Below, in pieces: positions 17,269 to 24,240 of a stretch of DNA of 64,000 nt (position 1 is its first letter; each line of letters opens with the position of its first letter). The stretch is from Agathobacter rectalis ATCC 33656 (lineage in GTDB: Bacteria > Bacillota > Clostridia > Lachnospirales > Lachnospiraceae), in contig NC_012781.1 in assembly GCF_000020605.1 (NCBI RefSeq), forward strand, positions 558,001 through 622,000. Reading direction: 5' to 3'. The position numbers and the translations under genes are program-made. Below the pieces are notes generated by a model. It did no database searches. It saw only the letters and a list, made by a program, of their open reading frames with translations, and was not told where the DNA came from.

Positions 17269-18060
17269 ATGAGAATTTTGTTTTGGAATACACATAGAAA
17301 TGTTGATATAAATTCATATATTTTGGATATAGTTAATCAAAATGAAATTGATGTATTAGTATTAGCAGAGTATATGGCAGAGATTAATGAATTAAATGAT
17401 AATTTAAAACAATGTAAAAAAAGATTATTTAATTGGAACACTAAAGGATGTGAGAGAATACATATATGGGGAAATTATATTGATGTTACGCCTGGAGAAC
17501 AGAATAAATATTTTTCTGTTCAAATTGTAAATAAACAGTACATCATGTGTGGAGTGCATATGTATTCAAATCTTAATGGAGAACATTATGATGAGAGAGT
17601 AGCATTAGCTGAAGAAATTATGTATTCAATTAAACACATAAAGCAGAGATTACAAACAGAGCATGTTATTGTTATAGGAGATATAAATGAATCACCTTAT
17701 GAAAAGGCATGTTTAAGTGCAAAGGGATTTCATGCTTTACCAGCATTACAAATTTTAGATAAAGGTTCGAGAACAGTTTATGGGAAAGAGTATGAAAAAA
17801 TGTATAATCCTATGTGGAATTTATTTGGAGATTTTAAATACCCACCTGGAACATACTATAGAGTAGAATCTAAATTATATAATCCATGCTGGTTTATGCT
17901 TGATCAAGTGATTATTAGTCAGTCTATGATTCCATTAATGGTTAAGGAACAATTAAAAATAATAACAAAATGTGGAAAAGGTGTACTATATACTGATAAT
18001 AGGTACCCTAATAGTAATATAAGTGATCATTTTCCTATTATGTGTGAATTTAATATTTGA
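17269..18060 (+). CDS. endonuclease/exonuclease/phosphatase (EEP) fold protein
   Basis: 263 residues. The DNase-I-like metal centre is recognisable: Asn in FWNTHR at the N-terminus, Glu in VLAEYM, GDINE and the final SDHFP. Such enzymes cut phosphodiester or phosphate-ester bonds in nucleic acids or phospholipids. The specificity loops are not familiar. It sits between the AbiJ-like gene and an unknown gene, all on the plus strand with short gaps, suggesting one defence operon. It is a likely effector or partner nuclease. Confidence 0.8.
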   Translation: MRILFWNTHRNVDINSYILDIVNQNEIDVLVLAEYMAEINELNDNLKQCKKRLFNWNTKGCERIHIWGNYIDVTPGEQNKYFSVQIVNKQYIMCGVHMYSNLNGEHYDERVALAEEIMYSIKHIKQRLQTEHVIVIGDINESPYEKACLSAKGFHALPALQILDKGSRTVYGKEYEKMYNPMWNLFGDFKYPPGTYYRVESKLYNPCWFMLDQVIISQSMIPLMVKEQLKIITKCGKGVLYTDNRYPNSNISDHFPIMCEFNI

Positions 18061-18076
18061 TAGAAGGAGATTAACT

Positions 18077-18607
18077 ATGAACAAAAAAACATTTAATTTT
18101 GAATTAAAGGATACAATGTCACCTGAAGAAGTGATTATTGAAAGTGGAAAAAAAATAGCAGAATGCACAAATGATATGGTGATTTGTAATGTTGATGTGT
18201 ATGAAGGGCAAACAAAATCATATGTTAAAAAAAATAACCTTTGGGCTGCGACAGAAGCTTTTAATAAAGTCGAAGAAACTGTAGATATTCAAGATGTATT
18301 GGGAGAACAAAGTGGAATTGACAATAAATTTGAAGTATTTTTATCAGTTAAGGGGTTAGAGTATTATAAGTATAGAATTATGTTTTTAAGATATGGTGCT
18401 ATTGCTTATCCAGTTGAAGTTGTACTAAACGAGGATATAGCTGAAGCATACAATGGAAAGAAACAGTATATTTATGATGTTGATTCTATGGAAGAATTAA
18501 AAACAATGTTTGAGACGATTATTAATACAGACTTCTGCACTAACTTAATACAGAGTTTGATATATGAATCAATGAGACAATCTAGAAAAGATAAATCAGA
18601 AAATTAG
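18077..18607 (+). CDS. uncharacterised protein, last gene of the AbiJ/EEP operon
   Basis: 176 residues from the ATG at 18077, with AAGGAGA 7 nt upstream; the frame opens earlier but lacks a ribosome-binding site. No known domain was recognised. It is acidic, with mixed alpha/beta character, and no membrane segments. It begins 16 nt after the EEP gene. It could be an immunity or sensor partner for the nuclease. The right attachment region of island A starts 4 nt after its stop, so it is the terminal cargo gene. Confidence 0.7.
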   Translation: MNKKTFNFELKDTMSPEEVIIESGKKIAECTNDMVICNVDVYEGQTKSYVKKNNLWAATEAFNKVEETVDIQDVLGEQSGIDNKFEVFLSVKGLEYYKYRIMFLRYGAIAYPVEVVLNEDIAEAYNGKKQYIYDVDSMEELKTMFETIINTDFCTNLIQSLIYESMRQSRKDKSEN

Positions 18608-18611
18608 AATG

Positions 18612-18629
18612 TGATACCCATATGATACC
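18612..18629 (+). repeat. TGATACC doublet, right arm-type site of island A
   Basis: TGATACC at 18612-18618 and 18623-18629, 11-bp period, about 104 nt before the next att core. It resembles the left TGACAAT doublet in its GTGA-A start. Confidence 0.55.
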
Positions 18630-18732
18630 TAAATTTTTGAAAATATAAAATAATTGTGATAAAAGGCGGAATAATCGCCATTAAAAGCTCTAGAAATCAA
18701 GCTTTCACAGGGATAATAAGTTTCTCTGCGGG

Positions 18733-18744
18733 GAGTTTGAATAA
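18733..18744 (+). repeat. internal att core between islands A and B
   Basis: GAGTTTGAATAA is identical to the last 12 bases of guaA (9382-9393). Confidence 0.75.
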
Positions 18745-18751
18745 CGGATTA

Positions 18752-18791
18752 AAATGCCGAAAGCCTGTATTTATGCGGGTTTCCGGCATTT
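18752..18791 (+). terminator. att-linked terminator of island B left end
   Basis: AAATGCCG (18752-18759) pairs with CGGCATTT (18784-18791). The inner part AAGCCTGTATTTATG is shared almost exactly with the hairpin at 27817. Confidence 0.7.
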
Positions 18792-18802
18792 GTTTTATCA
18801 AA

Positions 18803-18821
18803 TGGCTCTAGTTTGGCTCTA
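18803..18821 (+). repeat. TGGCTCTA doublet, left arm-type site of island B
   Basis: TGGCTCTA at 18803-18810 and 18814-18821, 11-bp period, starting 59 nt after the att core. Confidence 0.55.
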
Positions 18822-18872
18822 TTTGTGGGAACAATAAATGATAAATAGAAGAAATTTAATAAGGAGCATTAT

Positions 18873-19919
18873 ATGACGAAAGTGAATTTCTATGATAGCA
18901 TTGATGATTCAAAGCTAAAGTTTGCAGTTATTATTGCAAAACATAATGGAAAATGGGTATTCTGCAAGCATAGAGAAAGAAGTACATGGGAAGTGCCGGG
19001 AGGACATAGAGAACAAGGTGAGGATATTCTTGAAACAGCAAAGAGAGAATTGTATGAGGAAACAGGAGCCATTAATTTTGAGATAAATCCGATATGTATT
19101 TATTCTGTGACGGCGCCAGACAACTTTGATGGGAAAGAAACCTTTGGAAAGTTATTTTTCGCGGAGATACATACGTTTGAAAAAGATTTACATAGTGAGA
19201 TAGAGAAAATAGCAATTATGAATGAACTACCGCTTAATTGGACATATCCGGAAATTCAACCAAGACTGCTAGAAGAAGCGAGACAAAGAGGATTTTTGCC
19301 TAAGAAGGATGAAATAAAATGGTTGTTTTTTGATGTTGGTTCGACGCTGGTTGATGAAAGTAGAGTTTATGAAGATAGGATGAAAAAAATAGCTGAATTA
19401 TCTGGTATAACTCCGCAACAAATTTATGAAAATGCGATATCATTATACAGGAGAAATAAAAAAGGTGATTTAGAGATAGCAAAACAATTGGGGATAGAAC
19501 TACCTAAATGGGAATCACAATATGAAAAGCTGTATACAGATTCTGAAGATTGCTTGAAAGGGTTAAGCAGAAATTATGAAATTGGTATAATCGCAAACCA
19601 ACCATTAGGAACTTCTGAGAGATTAGAAAATCTTGGAGTACGAAAATATATTGATTTGATTATCGCATCAGCAGAAGAAGGTGTTTCAAAACCAGATAGG
19701 CGAATATTTGAAATTGCATTGGAAAGAAGCCGTTGCAGACCAGAGAATGCAGTTATGATTGGTGACCGTATTGATAATGATATTGTACCTGCAAAACAGT
19801 TAGGAATGAAAACGATATGGATAAAACAGGGATTTGGAAGTTTGTGGACTGTAATGGACGAGAGTGAAAAAGCCGATATTGAAGTTAATAACTTATCTGA
19901 CATTTTGAATTATCTATAG
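18873..19919 (+). CDS. NUDIX hydrolase fused to a HAD-family hydrolase
   Basis: 348 residues. An N-terminal NUDIX domain contains the box GGHREQGEDILETAKRELYEETGA (~44-67), with all the invariant Gly, Glu and Arg residues, so it should hydrolyse a nucleoside-diphosphate-linked compound. From about residue 148 a HAD-like hydrolase begins: the nucleophile Asp in FFDVGSTL, then IIANQ, KPDRRIF and MIGDRIDNDI. HAD enzymes remove phosphates. The fusion could act in sequence on one metabolite (pyrophosphate cleavage, then dephosphorylation). AAGGAG lies before the start. It is followed 12 nt later by a nitrilase-family gene. Confidence 0.88.
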   Translation: MTKVNFYDSIDDSKLKFAVIIAKHNGKWVFCKHRERSTWEVPGGHREQGEDILETAKRELYEETGAINFEINPICIYSVTAPDNFDGKETFGKLFFAEIHTFEKDLHSEIEKIAIMNELPLNWTYPEIQPRLLEEARQRGFLPKKDEIKWLFFDVGSTLVDESRVYEDRMKKIAELSGITPQQIYENAISLYRRNKKGDLEIAKQLGIELPKWESQYEKLYTDSEDCLKGLSRNYEIGIIANQPLGTSERLENLGVRKYIDLIIASAEEGVSKPDRRIFEIALERSRCRPENAVMIGDRIDNDIVPAKQLGMKTIWIKQGFGSLWTVMDESEKADIEVNNLSDILNYL

Positions 19920-19931
19920 GAGGGAAAGTGA

Positions 19932-20774
19932 ATGTTCAAGGTTGCTATACTACAAAAACGTTCTATTAATGAACAAATAGATAAGAATATTGAAACTATC
20001 ATTATGGCAATGGAAGAGGCTTCGGAAAAACATGCAGATATTCTATTGTTGCCAGAATGTTTTATTACAGGATATGATTTGCCTATGTCATATGAAAAAA
20101 GCATTGCAGATAATGATATAAGAATTGCCCAAATATGTGAGAATGCTAAAAAATATAAAATAGGCGTAGTACTTACTGCATTTACAAAAGGTAGTAAGCA
20201 ACCACAGAACTCAGCCTTTGTTATCAATAAGTCGGGAAATATATTGATGAAATACTCTAAGGTGCATACCTGTGATTTCGCAGATGAAAGAGATGTTGAA
20301 TCAGGGAAAGAATTTAAGGTGTGTGATTTTGAAGGAATACAATTAGGTATTATGATTTGTTATGACAGAGAATACCCGGAAAGTGCAAGAATACTTATGT
20401 TAAAAGGTGCAGAAGTTATTCTTGTACCAAATGATTGTGGTTCCATGCAAGCAAGAATCAGGGCACTTTCGACAAGAGCTTATGAAAATATGGTTGCAGT
20501 CGCTATGGCAAATCCGAATGGAGATAATGCTGGATGTTCCTGCGCATATAGTCCAATTTGCTGGGATAGAAATGGAAAATGTGTTGATAACACAGTTTTG
20601 CTGGCTGATGATAAAACTGAGGGGATTTTTTATGCGGAGTTTGATATGGAAGCTATTAGAGAATACAGGAATCGGGAAATGTTAGGAAACACATTTCGTA
20701 AGGTAGAATCATATAGTCGGTTGTTAAGTAAAGAAATCAAGGAACCATTTATAAGGGATGGCCAGAATAGATAA
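19932..20774 (+). CDS. carbon-nitrogen hydrolase (nitrilase superfamily)
   Basis: 280 residues. The Glu-Lys-Cys triad of the superfamily is visible: Glu in LLPECFITGYD, Lys in MKYSKVHT, and the nucleophile Cys in MICYDREYPESAR. These enzymes cleave amides or nitriles, and the substrate cannot be told from sequence. AGGAGG precedes the ATG. It belongs to a small metabolic cluster with the NUDIX-HAD gene and overlaps the start of a decayed GrpB-like gene by 17 nt. Confidence 0.85.
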   Translation: MFKVAILQKRSINEQIDKNIETIIMAMEEASEKHADILLLPECFITGYDLPMSYEKSIADNDIRIAQICENAKKYKIGVVLTAFTKGSKQPQNSAFVINKSGNILMKYSKVHTCDFADERDVESGKEFKVCDFEGIQLGIMICYDREYPESARILMLKGAEVILVPNDCGSMQARIRALSTRAYENMVAVAMANPNGDNAGCSCAYSPICWDRNGKCVDNTVLLADDKTEGIFYAEFDMEAIREYRNREMLGNTFRKVESYSRLLSKEIKEPFIRDGQNR

Positions 20775-21066
20775 ATCAGAAGTAACAAGAGGAATATTTT
20801 ATCGAGGTTCAGATGTAGAATGTCAATTGCTCTATGTAATGGGTGATATGGAGGCGGATATCAGAACACATCATATTCATATTGTAAAATGGAACGGAAC
20901 TGAGTGAAAGAATTATATTCATTTCAGGGATTATCTTAATGCCAATGAGAATGTGGCATTGCAGTATGAAAAATTAAAGGAAGAACTTGAAAGTAAGTAT
21001 GCAGATGACAGGGTTGCATACACGAATGGCAAACAGAATATGATAAACAAAATTTTAGGCAAATGA
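20758..21066 (+). pseudogene. GrpB/UPF0157 family protein, truncated and interrupted
   Basis: Reading from the ATG at 20758 gives a fragment with THHIHIVK, a TGA at 20905-20907, then NYIHFRDYLNANENVALQYEKLKEEL to a stop at 21064. This is the C-terminal half of a GrpB-family protein. The TGA stands where the family has Trp before KNYIHFRDYL, so one base change made it. The N-terminal half of the family is missing. Confidence 0.75.
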
Positions 21067-21080
21067 AAAAGGAGGCAAGT

Positions 21081-21563
21081 ATGTTAAGATTAAGGCCATA
21101 CAATAAAAATGATGCAGAAATAATTATGTCGTGGATAAAGGGAGAGAATGCTTTTTATAAATGGACAGCAGGAGTTTTAGGTGAATATCCAATTTCTGCC
21201 GAGCAGTTCAATACGGTAAGTAATCTTATGGCATTTACTGCTATTGATGATAATGAGATAGTGGGATTTTTTACCATGAGAAGACCGAATGAATTTTATG
21301 AGGAATTACGGTTTGGCTTTGTAATTGTTGATTCGAAAAAACGTGGGCAGGGATATGGAAAAAATATGCTGAAATTAGGCTTAAAATATGCTAAAGAAAT
21401 ATTTGGTGCTAATAAAGTTTCATTAGGTGTTTTTGAGAATAATGAATCAGCTTATTATTGCTATAAGGCAATAGGTTTTGAGGATGTATCTCAAGATGAA
21501 ATAGAAAAGTATACTGTAATGGGAGAAGAATGGAATTGCCTTGAACTGGAAATAAACCTATAA
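21081..21563 (+). CDS. GNAT-family N-acetyltransferase
   Basis: 160 residues from the ATG at 21081 (GGAGG 5 nt upstream). The acetyl-CoA-binding motif A is clear: FGFVIVDSKKRGQGYGKNMLKLGL, with the R/Q-x-x-G-x-G/A loop, followed by GVFENNESAYYCYKAIGF. It transfers an acetyl group from acetyl-CoA to an amine; the substrate is unknown. It is the last gene of the plus-strand metabolic cluster of island B and precedes the structured-RNA region. Confidence 0.88.
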   Translation: MLRLRPYNKNDAEIIMSWIKGENAFYKWTAGVLGEYPISAEQFNTVSNLMAFTAIDDNEIVGFFTMRRPNEFYEELRFGFVIVDSKKRGQGYGKNMLKLGLKYAKEIFGANKVSLGVFENNESAYYCYKAIGFEDVSQDEIEKYTVMGEEWNCLELEINL

Positions 21564-21648
21564 AGTAAGTAAGATTTAATTTGTAATTGTTCTTGCAGTG
21601 CACATGATATAGATATATATGTTAGGATACTATCTAAGGAAAGTACCC

Positions 21649-21811
21649 ATGACAGGGCGTTAAGCGTCCGGGGGACGCTTGCTTAGCGAGAGGTAGTCTT
21701 CCGAGTTTTATGATACCGGGCAACCGGAATACGTAGGAAGGGGTGTTAGGTGCCAGTGGCACCTGTTTGGCACCGACCGAAACGGAGTGTAGACGTGGCG
21801 CCGATGACGGC
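21649..21811 (+). ncRNA. structured RNA, HEARO/omega-RNA-like candidate
   Basis: A GC-rich island in AT-rich surroundings with no coding frame. Successive stems: CGTTAAG...CTTAGCG around CGTCC-GGG-GGACG; CTTCC...GGAAG enclosing CCGG-GCAA-CCGG (a GNRA tetraloop in the plus sense); GGTGCC-AGT-GGCACC inside GGTGTT...GGCACC; and CCG-AAA-CGG. It begins just after ATGA (21649-21652), the insertion context known for HEARO RNAs, the guide RNAs of IscB. No IscB gene is nearby, so it would be a stand-alone copy. The fold is well supported. The family name is recollection and needs a covariance-model search. Confidence 0.5.
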
Positions 21812-21851
21812 CATTCTATAACTACAAAACCCCTGTATTGGGGCTTTTAGT

Positions 21852-22481
21852 TTATTCTCTTCCATTTGCATCCTCAAAATACGATACAATTCCATCATTA
21901 TGAAGAATATCTTCCAGCAAATTAAATTCATAATTTCTTATATTATTATTTTGTGCCAGCTGATTTAAAACATCTCTTAATGATGTTCCATGTCGATGTA
22001 CTATTTGATTTATCCTATCAACTCTGTATGAATAGGGCACACAACGCCTATACCTTCTTGCTTCTTCTAAATAATTATATATAGGTCCTGGTCTTAAATT
22101 CCATGCTGTAATAAGTATCATTATTGCATTGTATAATTGCTTTGCAGCAGCATCCCATTCTTCGTCTTGATGTTGATTTCCTCCGCCTGCCCCACCTGCT
22201 CCACCTTCACCACCGACTTCATGAAGCATATTAAAAATTGGAGGTGCTGTTATATTGGCCAACTGCAATAAGTCTCTTGCTGCTCCAGTTCCGCAAACAA
22301 TTCTATCAACATCATTATCATCATTTTTGTTTACGCACTCAAAGATGTAATAGGTGTCGGTAATATCTCTTTCAGCATCACTTCTTATTATTTGTTCGTT
22401 TAGTAACCGAATGTGTGCTGTACATTTGATATTGTAGTTTTCTACAATTCTAACCCTTGTATCGTGTCCGTGACAATTCAT
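21852..22481 (-). CDS. uncharacterised protein with Gly-rich linker
   Basis: 209 residues, no family recognised. An N-terminal region with Cys/His residues (NCHGHD, KCTAHI, FECVNK, IVCG) could hold a metal or form a small zinc-binding fold. A glycine linker (GGEGGAGGAGGG, ~90-101) separates it from a helical C-terminal half. The ATG at 22481 follows an A/G-rich stretch. It lies 28 nt downstream of the 94-residue gene and both read leftwards, so they form a two-gene unit. A weak hairpin (ACCCCTGTATTGGGGC, ~21830-21844) may terminate it. Confidence 0.65.
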   Translation of the reverse strand: MNCHGHDTRVRIVENYNIKCTAHIRLLNEQIIRSDAERDITDTYYIFECVNKNDDNDVDRIVCGTGAARDLLQLANITAPPIFNMLHEVGGEGGAGGAGGGNQHQDEEWDAAAKQLYNAIMILITAWNLRPGPIYNYLEEARRYRRCVPYSYRVDRINQIVHRHGTSLRDVLNQLAQNNNIRNYEFNLLEDILHNDGIVSYFEDANGRE

Positions 22482-22509
22482 AAAAATCCCTTCTCTCTTT
22501 TTTATTATA

Positions 22510-22794
22510 TTATAAGTCGATTTTTCTAATATGTATATCGGAATTTTTCAAATAATCTTTACAAGTGCACGGCTTATCACTAATTAGCTGCAGAATTTCT
22601 TTTCTTTTTTCTATAATGATTTTTTCTTTTTCTTCCAAAGAAAAATTATCATATTTATGGCCATTTTTTATAAAATAATCTGCTATCATGATATCGATAA
22701 TAATGGCCAACTCATCAGCCAGATGTTCATTACAACACACATCATGTGTTAATGATAACTCATTTTTTGTACTATCTATTTTTAATTCTATCAT
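22510..22794 (-). CDS. uncharacterised small protein
   Basis: 94 residues from the ATG at 22794 (AGAAAGGA 10 nt upstream); a frame opening at 22818 lacks a ribosome-binding site. It is mostly helical and acidic, with Cys pairs (DVCCNEH and KPCTCKDY) that could bind metal. No family was recognised. It is the first gene of the minus-strand pair and is preceded at 22821-22840 by a terminator hairpin pointing the same way, so its expression may depend on read-through. Confidence 0.6.
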   Translation of the reverse strand: MIELKIDSTKNELSLTHDVCCNEHLADELAIIIDIMIADYFIKNGHKYDNFSLEEKEKIIIEKRKEILQLISDKPCTCKDYLKNSDIHIRKIDL

Positions 22795-22815
22795 ATATAT
22801 CAAGTCCTTTCTAAA

Positions 22816-22840
22816 CAAAAAACACCTCCGAAGAGGTGCC
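22816..22840 (-). terminator. intrinsic terminator just upstream of the small minus-strand gene
   Basis: On the minus strand CACCTC-TTCG-GAGGTG is followed by T6. It ends about 20 nt before the start of the 94-residue gene. A second hairpin (AAATTC...GAATTT around TGCCC/GGGC, ~22855-22895) lies further upstream. Confidence 0.7.
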
Positions 22841-22970
22841 TAAAATGAAATTTTAAATTCCACTGCCCTACAGGGCGGTAGAATTTAGTCCTGCACAGTA
22901 GATATTTACTCTTTCATACATCAGTGTTATTGTAAAAGTTCCTTCTGACAGCAGTAGAAGGAGAATTATC

Positions 22971-23405
22971 ATGAGTAAATATATCCCTGGAAACCAGAAA
23001 CATCTAACACTTAATGACCGTATCTACATCGAAAACGAATTATCCAAAGGTGCGACTTTTAAAGACATTGCGGCATTCCTTTGTAAAGATCCTACAACTA
23101 TCTCAAAAGAGGTTAAATCACGATGCCTTTCTGACTGGTACCACAAAGGAACTTTCTACAATGCCAAAAACTTTTGTATACACCGCTATCACTGTAAAAA
23201 AACAAATGCCTGTGGAAAAATCATGCTCTGCGGTATTAAATGTACATCCTGTCCAACCTGCAACCAAACCTGTAAGGATTTCGAAAAGGAACGGTGCTGC
23301 AGACTTGATAAGGCGCCTTATGTATGTAATGGCTGTCCAATGAAAATCAATCATTGTACCATAGCCGGTAGGTCTATTAGTCTAGTGCATAAAACCAGAA
23401 TGTAA
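22971..23405 (+). pseudogene. IS30-family transposase, N-terminal fragment
   Basis: 144 codons. The start (HLTLNDRIYIENELSKGATFKDIAAFLCKDPTTISKEVKSR) is the HTH of IS30-family transposases. A Cys-rich zinc-ribbon-like part (CGIKCTSCPTCNQTC, CNGCP) follows. At residue ~130 it departs from the family into AGRSISLVHKTRM and stops. The DDE catalytic domain is missing, so it cannot transpose. AGAAGGAG precedes the start. Confidence 0.85.
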
Positions 23406-23443
23406 GTGATGTGTTAATATATATTACATCGTAAATTGGAATT

Positions 23444-23480
23444 ATCGCACTGGACAATGAATGTTTGGTGCGATTTTTTT
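23444..23480 (+). terminator. intrinsic terminator
   Basis: ATCGCAC (23444-23450) pairs with GTGCGAT (23468-23474), followed by T6. It isolates the acetyltransferase gene leader from upstream transcription. Confidence 0.75.
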
Positions 23481-23589
23481 GTTATAGCGACGAGGAAAAT
23501 GGTCATCGTGCTTGCACGAGTGAACATTTGACGACCGCTAATCAGAGCGAGATTCGCAGAGCCTATCTCGTCTCTGCGTGAAAGAGGTG
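23481..23589 (+). promoter_or_regulatory. structured leader before the acetyltransferase gene
   Basis: TAGCG/CGCTA (23485 and 23536) encloses CGTGC-TT-GCACG. Then two interleaved stems, GCGAGAT/ATCTCGT (23547, 23565) and CGCAGAG/CTCTGCG (23555, 23572), cannot both form as simple hairpins. They end just before the ribosome-binding site GAGGTG. Confidence 0.45.
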
Positions 23590-23595
23590 CATGGA

Positions 23596-24126
23596 ATGAA
23601 TGATTTAATTAAATTGAAATTGGTAACAGAAGATGAAGCAGAGTGTTTGCATAGACTACAGGTAGAAGCGTTTATGCCATTATATGAAAAATATCAAGAT
23701 GATGATACAAGTCCGGCAAAAGAAAGCCTGAAAAGAGTAACAGAGAAGATTATTGAGGAAAATTCAGATTTTTACTTCATTGTGTTTCATGGAGAAAAAG
23801 TTGGAGGTGTGAGAGTCAGATGGCATCAAGGCAAAAAGGTGCATGAAAATGTTAATTGGATATCTCCTATTTTCATAATTCCCAAATTTCAAAATAAAGG
23901 GATTGCGAGCACGGTAATAGAACAATTATTTGGCTTTTATCCGAATACAATAGAATGGCGTTTAGATACGATTAAGCAGGAAACAGGCAATTGTCATTTA
24001 TACGAAAAATGCGGCTTTGTTAGAGTTGGCGAGGATATAGTGGTAAATGAAAAGATGACATTGGTTGGTTATGTAAAAAATTGTATTAATGTGCGAAGAT
24101 TTGATAGCTGCCTTTTTGCTATATGA
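23596..24126 (+). CDS. GNAT-family N-acetyltransferase
   Basis: 176 residues from the ATG at 23596, 6 nt after GAGGTG; a GTG at 23578 is in frame but overlaps the leader stem. Motif A is visible as WISPIFIIPKFQNKGIASTVIEQLF, with GNCHLYEKCGFVRVG downstream. Substrate unknown. The last ~15 residues (NVRRFDSCLFAI) look like run-on sequence, so the original end may have been lost. The structured leader suggests condition-dependent expression, as for some resistance acetyltransferases. Confidence 0.85.
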   Translation: MNDLIKLKLVTEDEAECLHRLQVEAFMPLYEKYQDDDTSPAKESLKRVTEKIIEENSDFYFIVFHGEKVGGVRVRWHQGKKVHENVNWISPIFIIPKFQNKGIASTVIEQLFGFYPNTIEWRLDTIKQETGNCHLYEKCGFVRVGEDIVVNEKMTLVGYVKNCINVRRFDSCLFAI

Positions 24127-24240
24127 TATATTGTTAAATCTATAGAATTAAATATTTTTTATGAAAAAAAGTTGCATAAAAAATATTTAATGATATAATA
24201 ATGATAAGTAAATAGGAAAAGTGACTTGGAGGAATGAGCC

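Larger units (their letters stand above)
9382..18744 (+). mobile_element. genomic island A integrated at the guaA 3' end
   Basis: About 9.4 kb bounded by GAGTTTGAATAA at 9382-9393 and 18733-18744. Inside the left end are a terminator hairpin and the TGACAAT doublet; inside the right end is the TGATACC doublet. It carries a repressor, excisionase and tyrosine integrase, and scars of a mobilization module (13005-13600), so it was probably once transferable. Cargo: an unknown membrane protein, a fused HaeIII-like R-M enzyme, and ASCH, AbiJ-like, EEP-fold and unknown genes. Confidence 0.85.

Noticed and set aside
21649-21811. Group II intron fragment
   Set aside because: No domain V-like hairpin with the AGC triad or maturase was seen, and the stem order fits a HEARO-like RNA better, though this was not tested by search.
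22819-23480. Complete IS30 insertion sequence
   Set aside because: Only the N-terminal third of the transposase remains and no pair of terminal inverted repeats could be identified.
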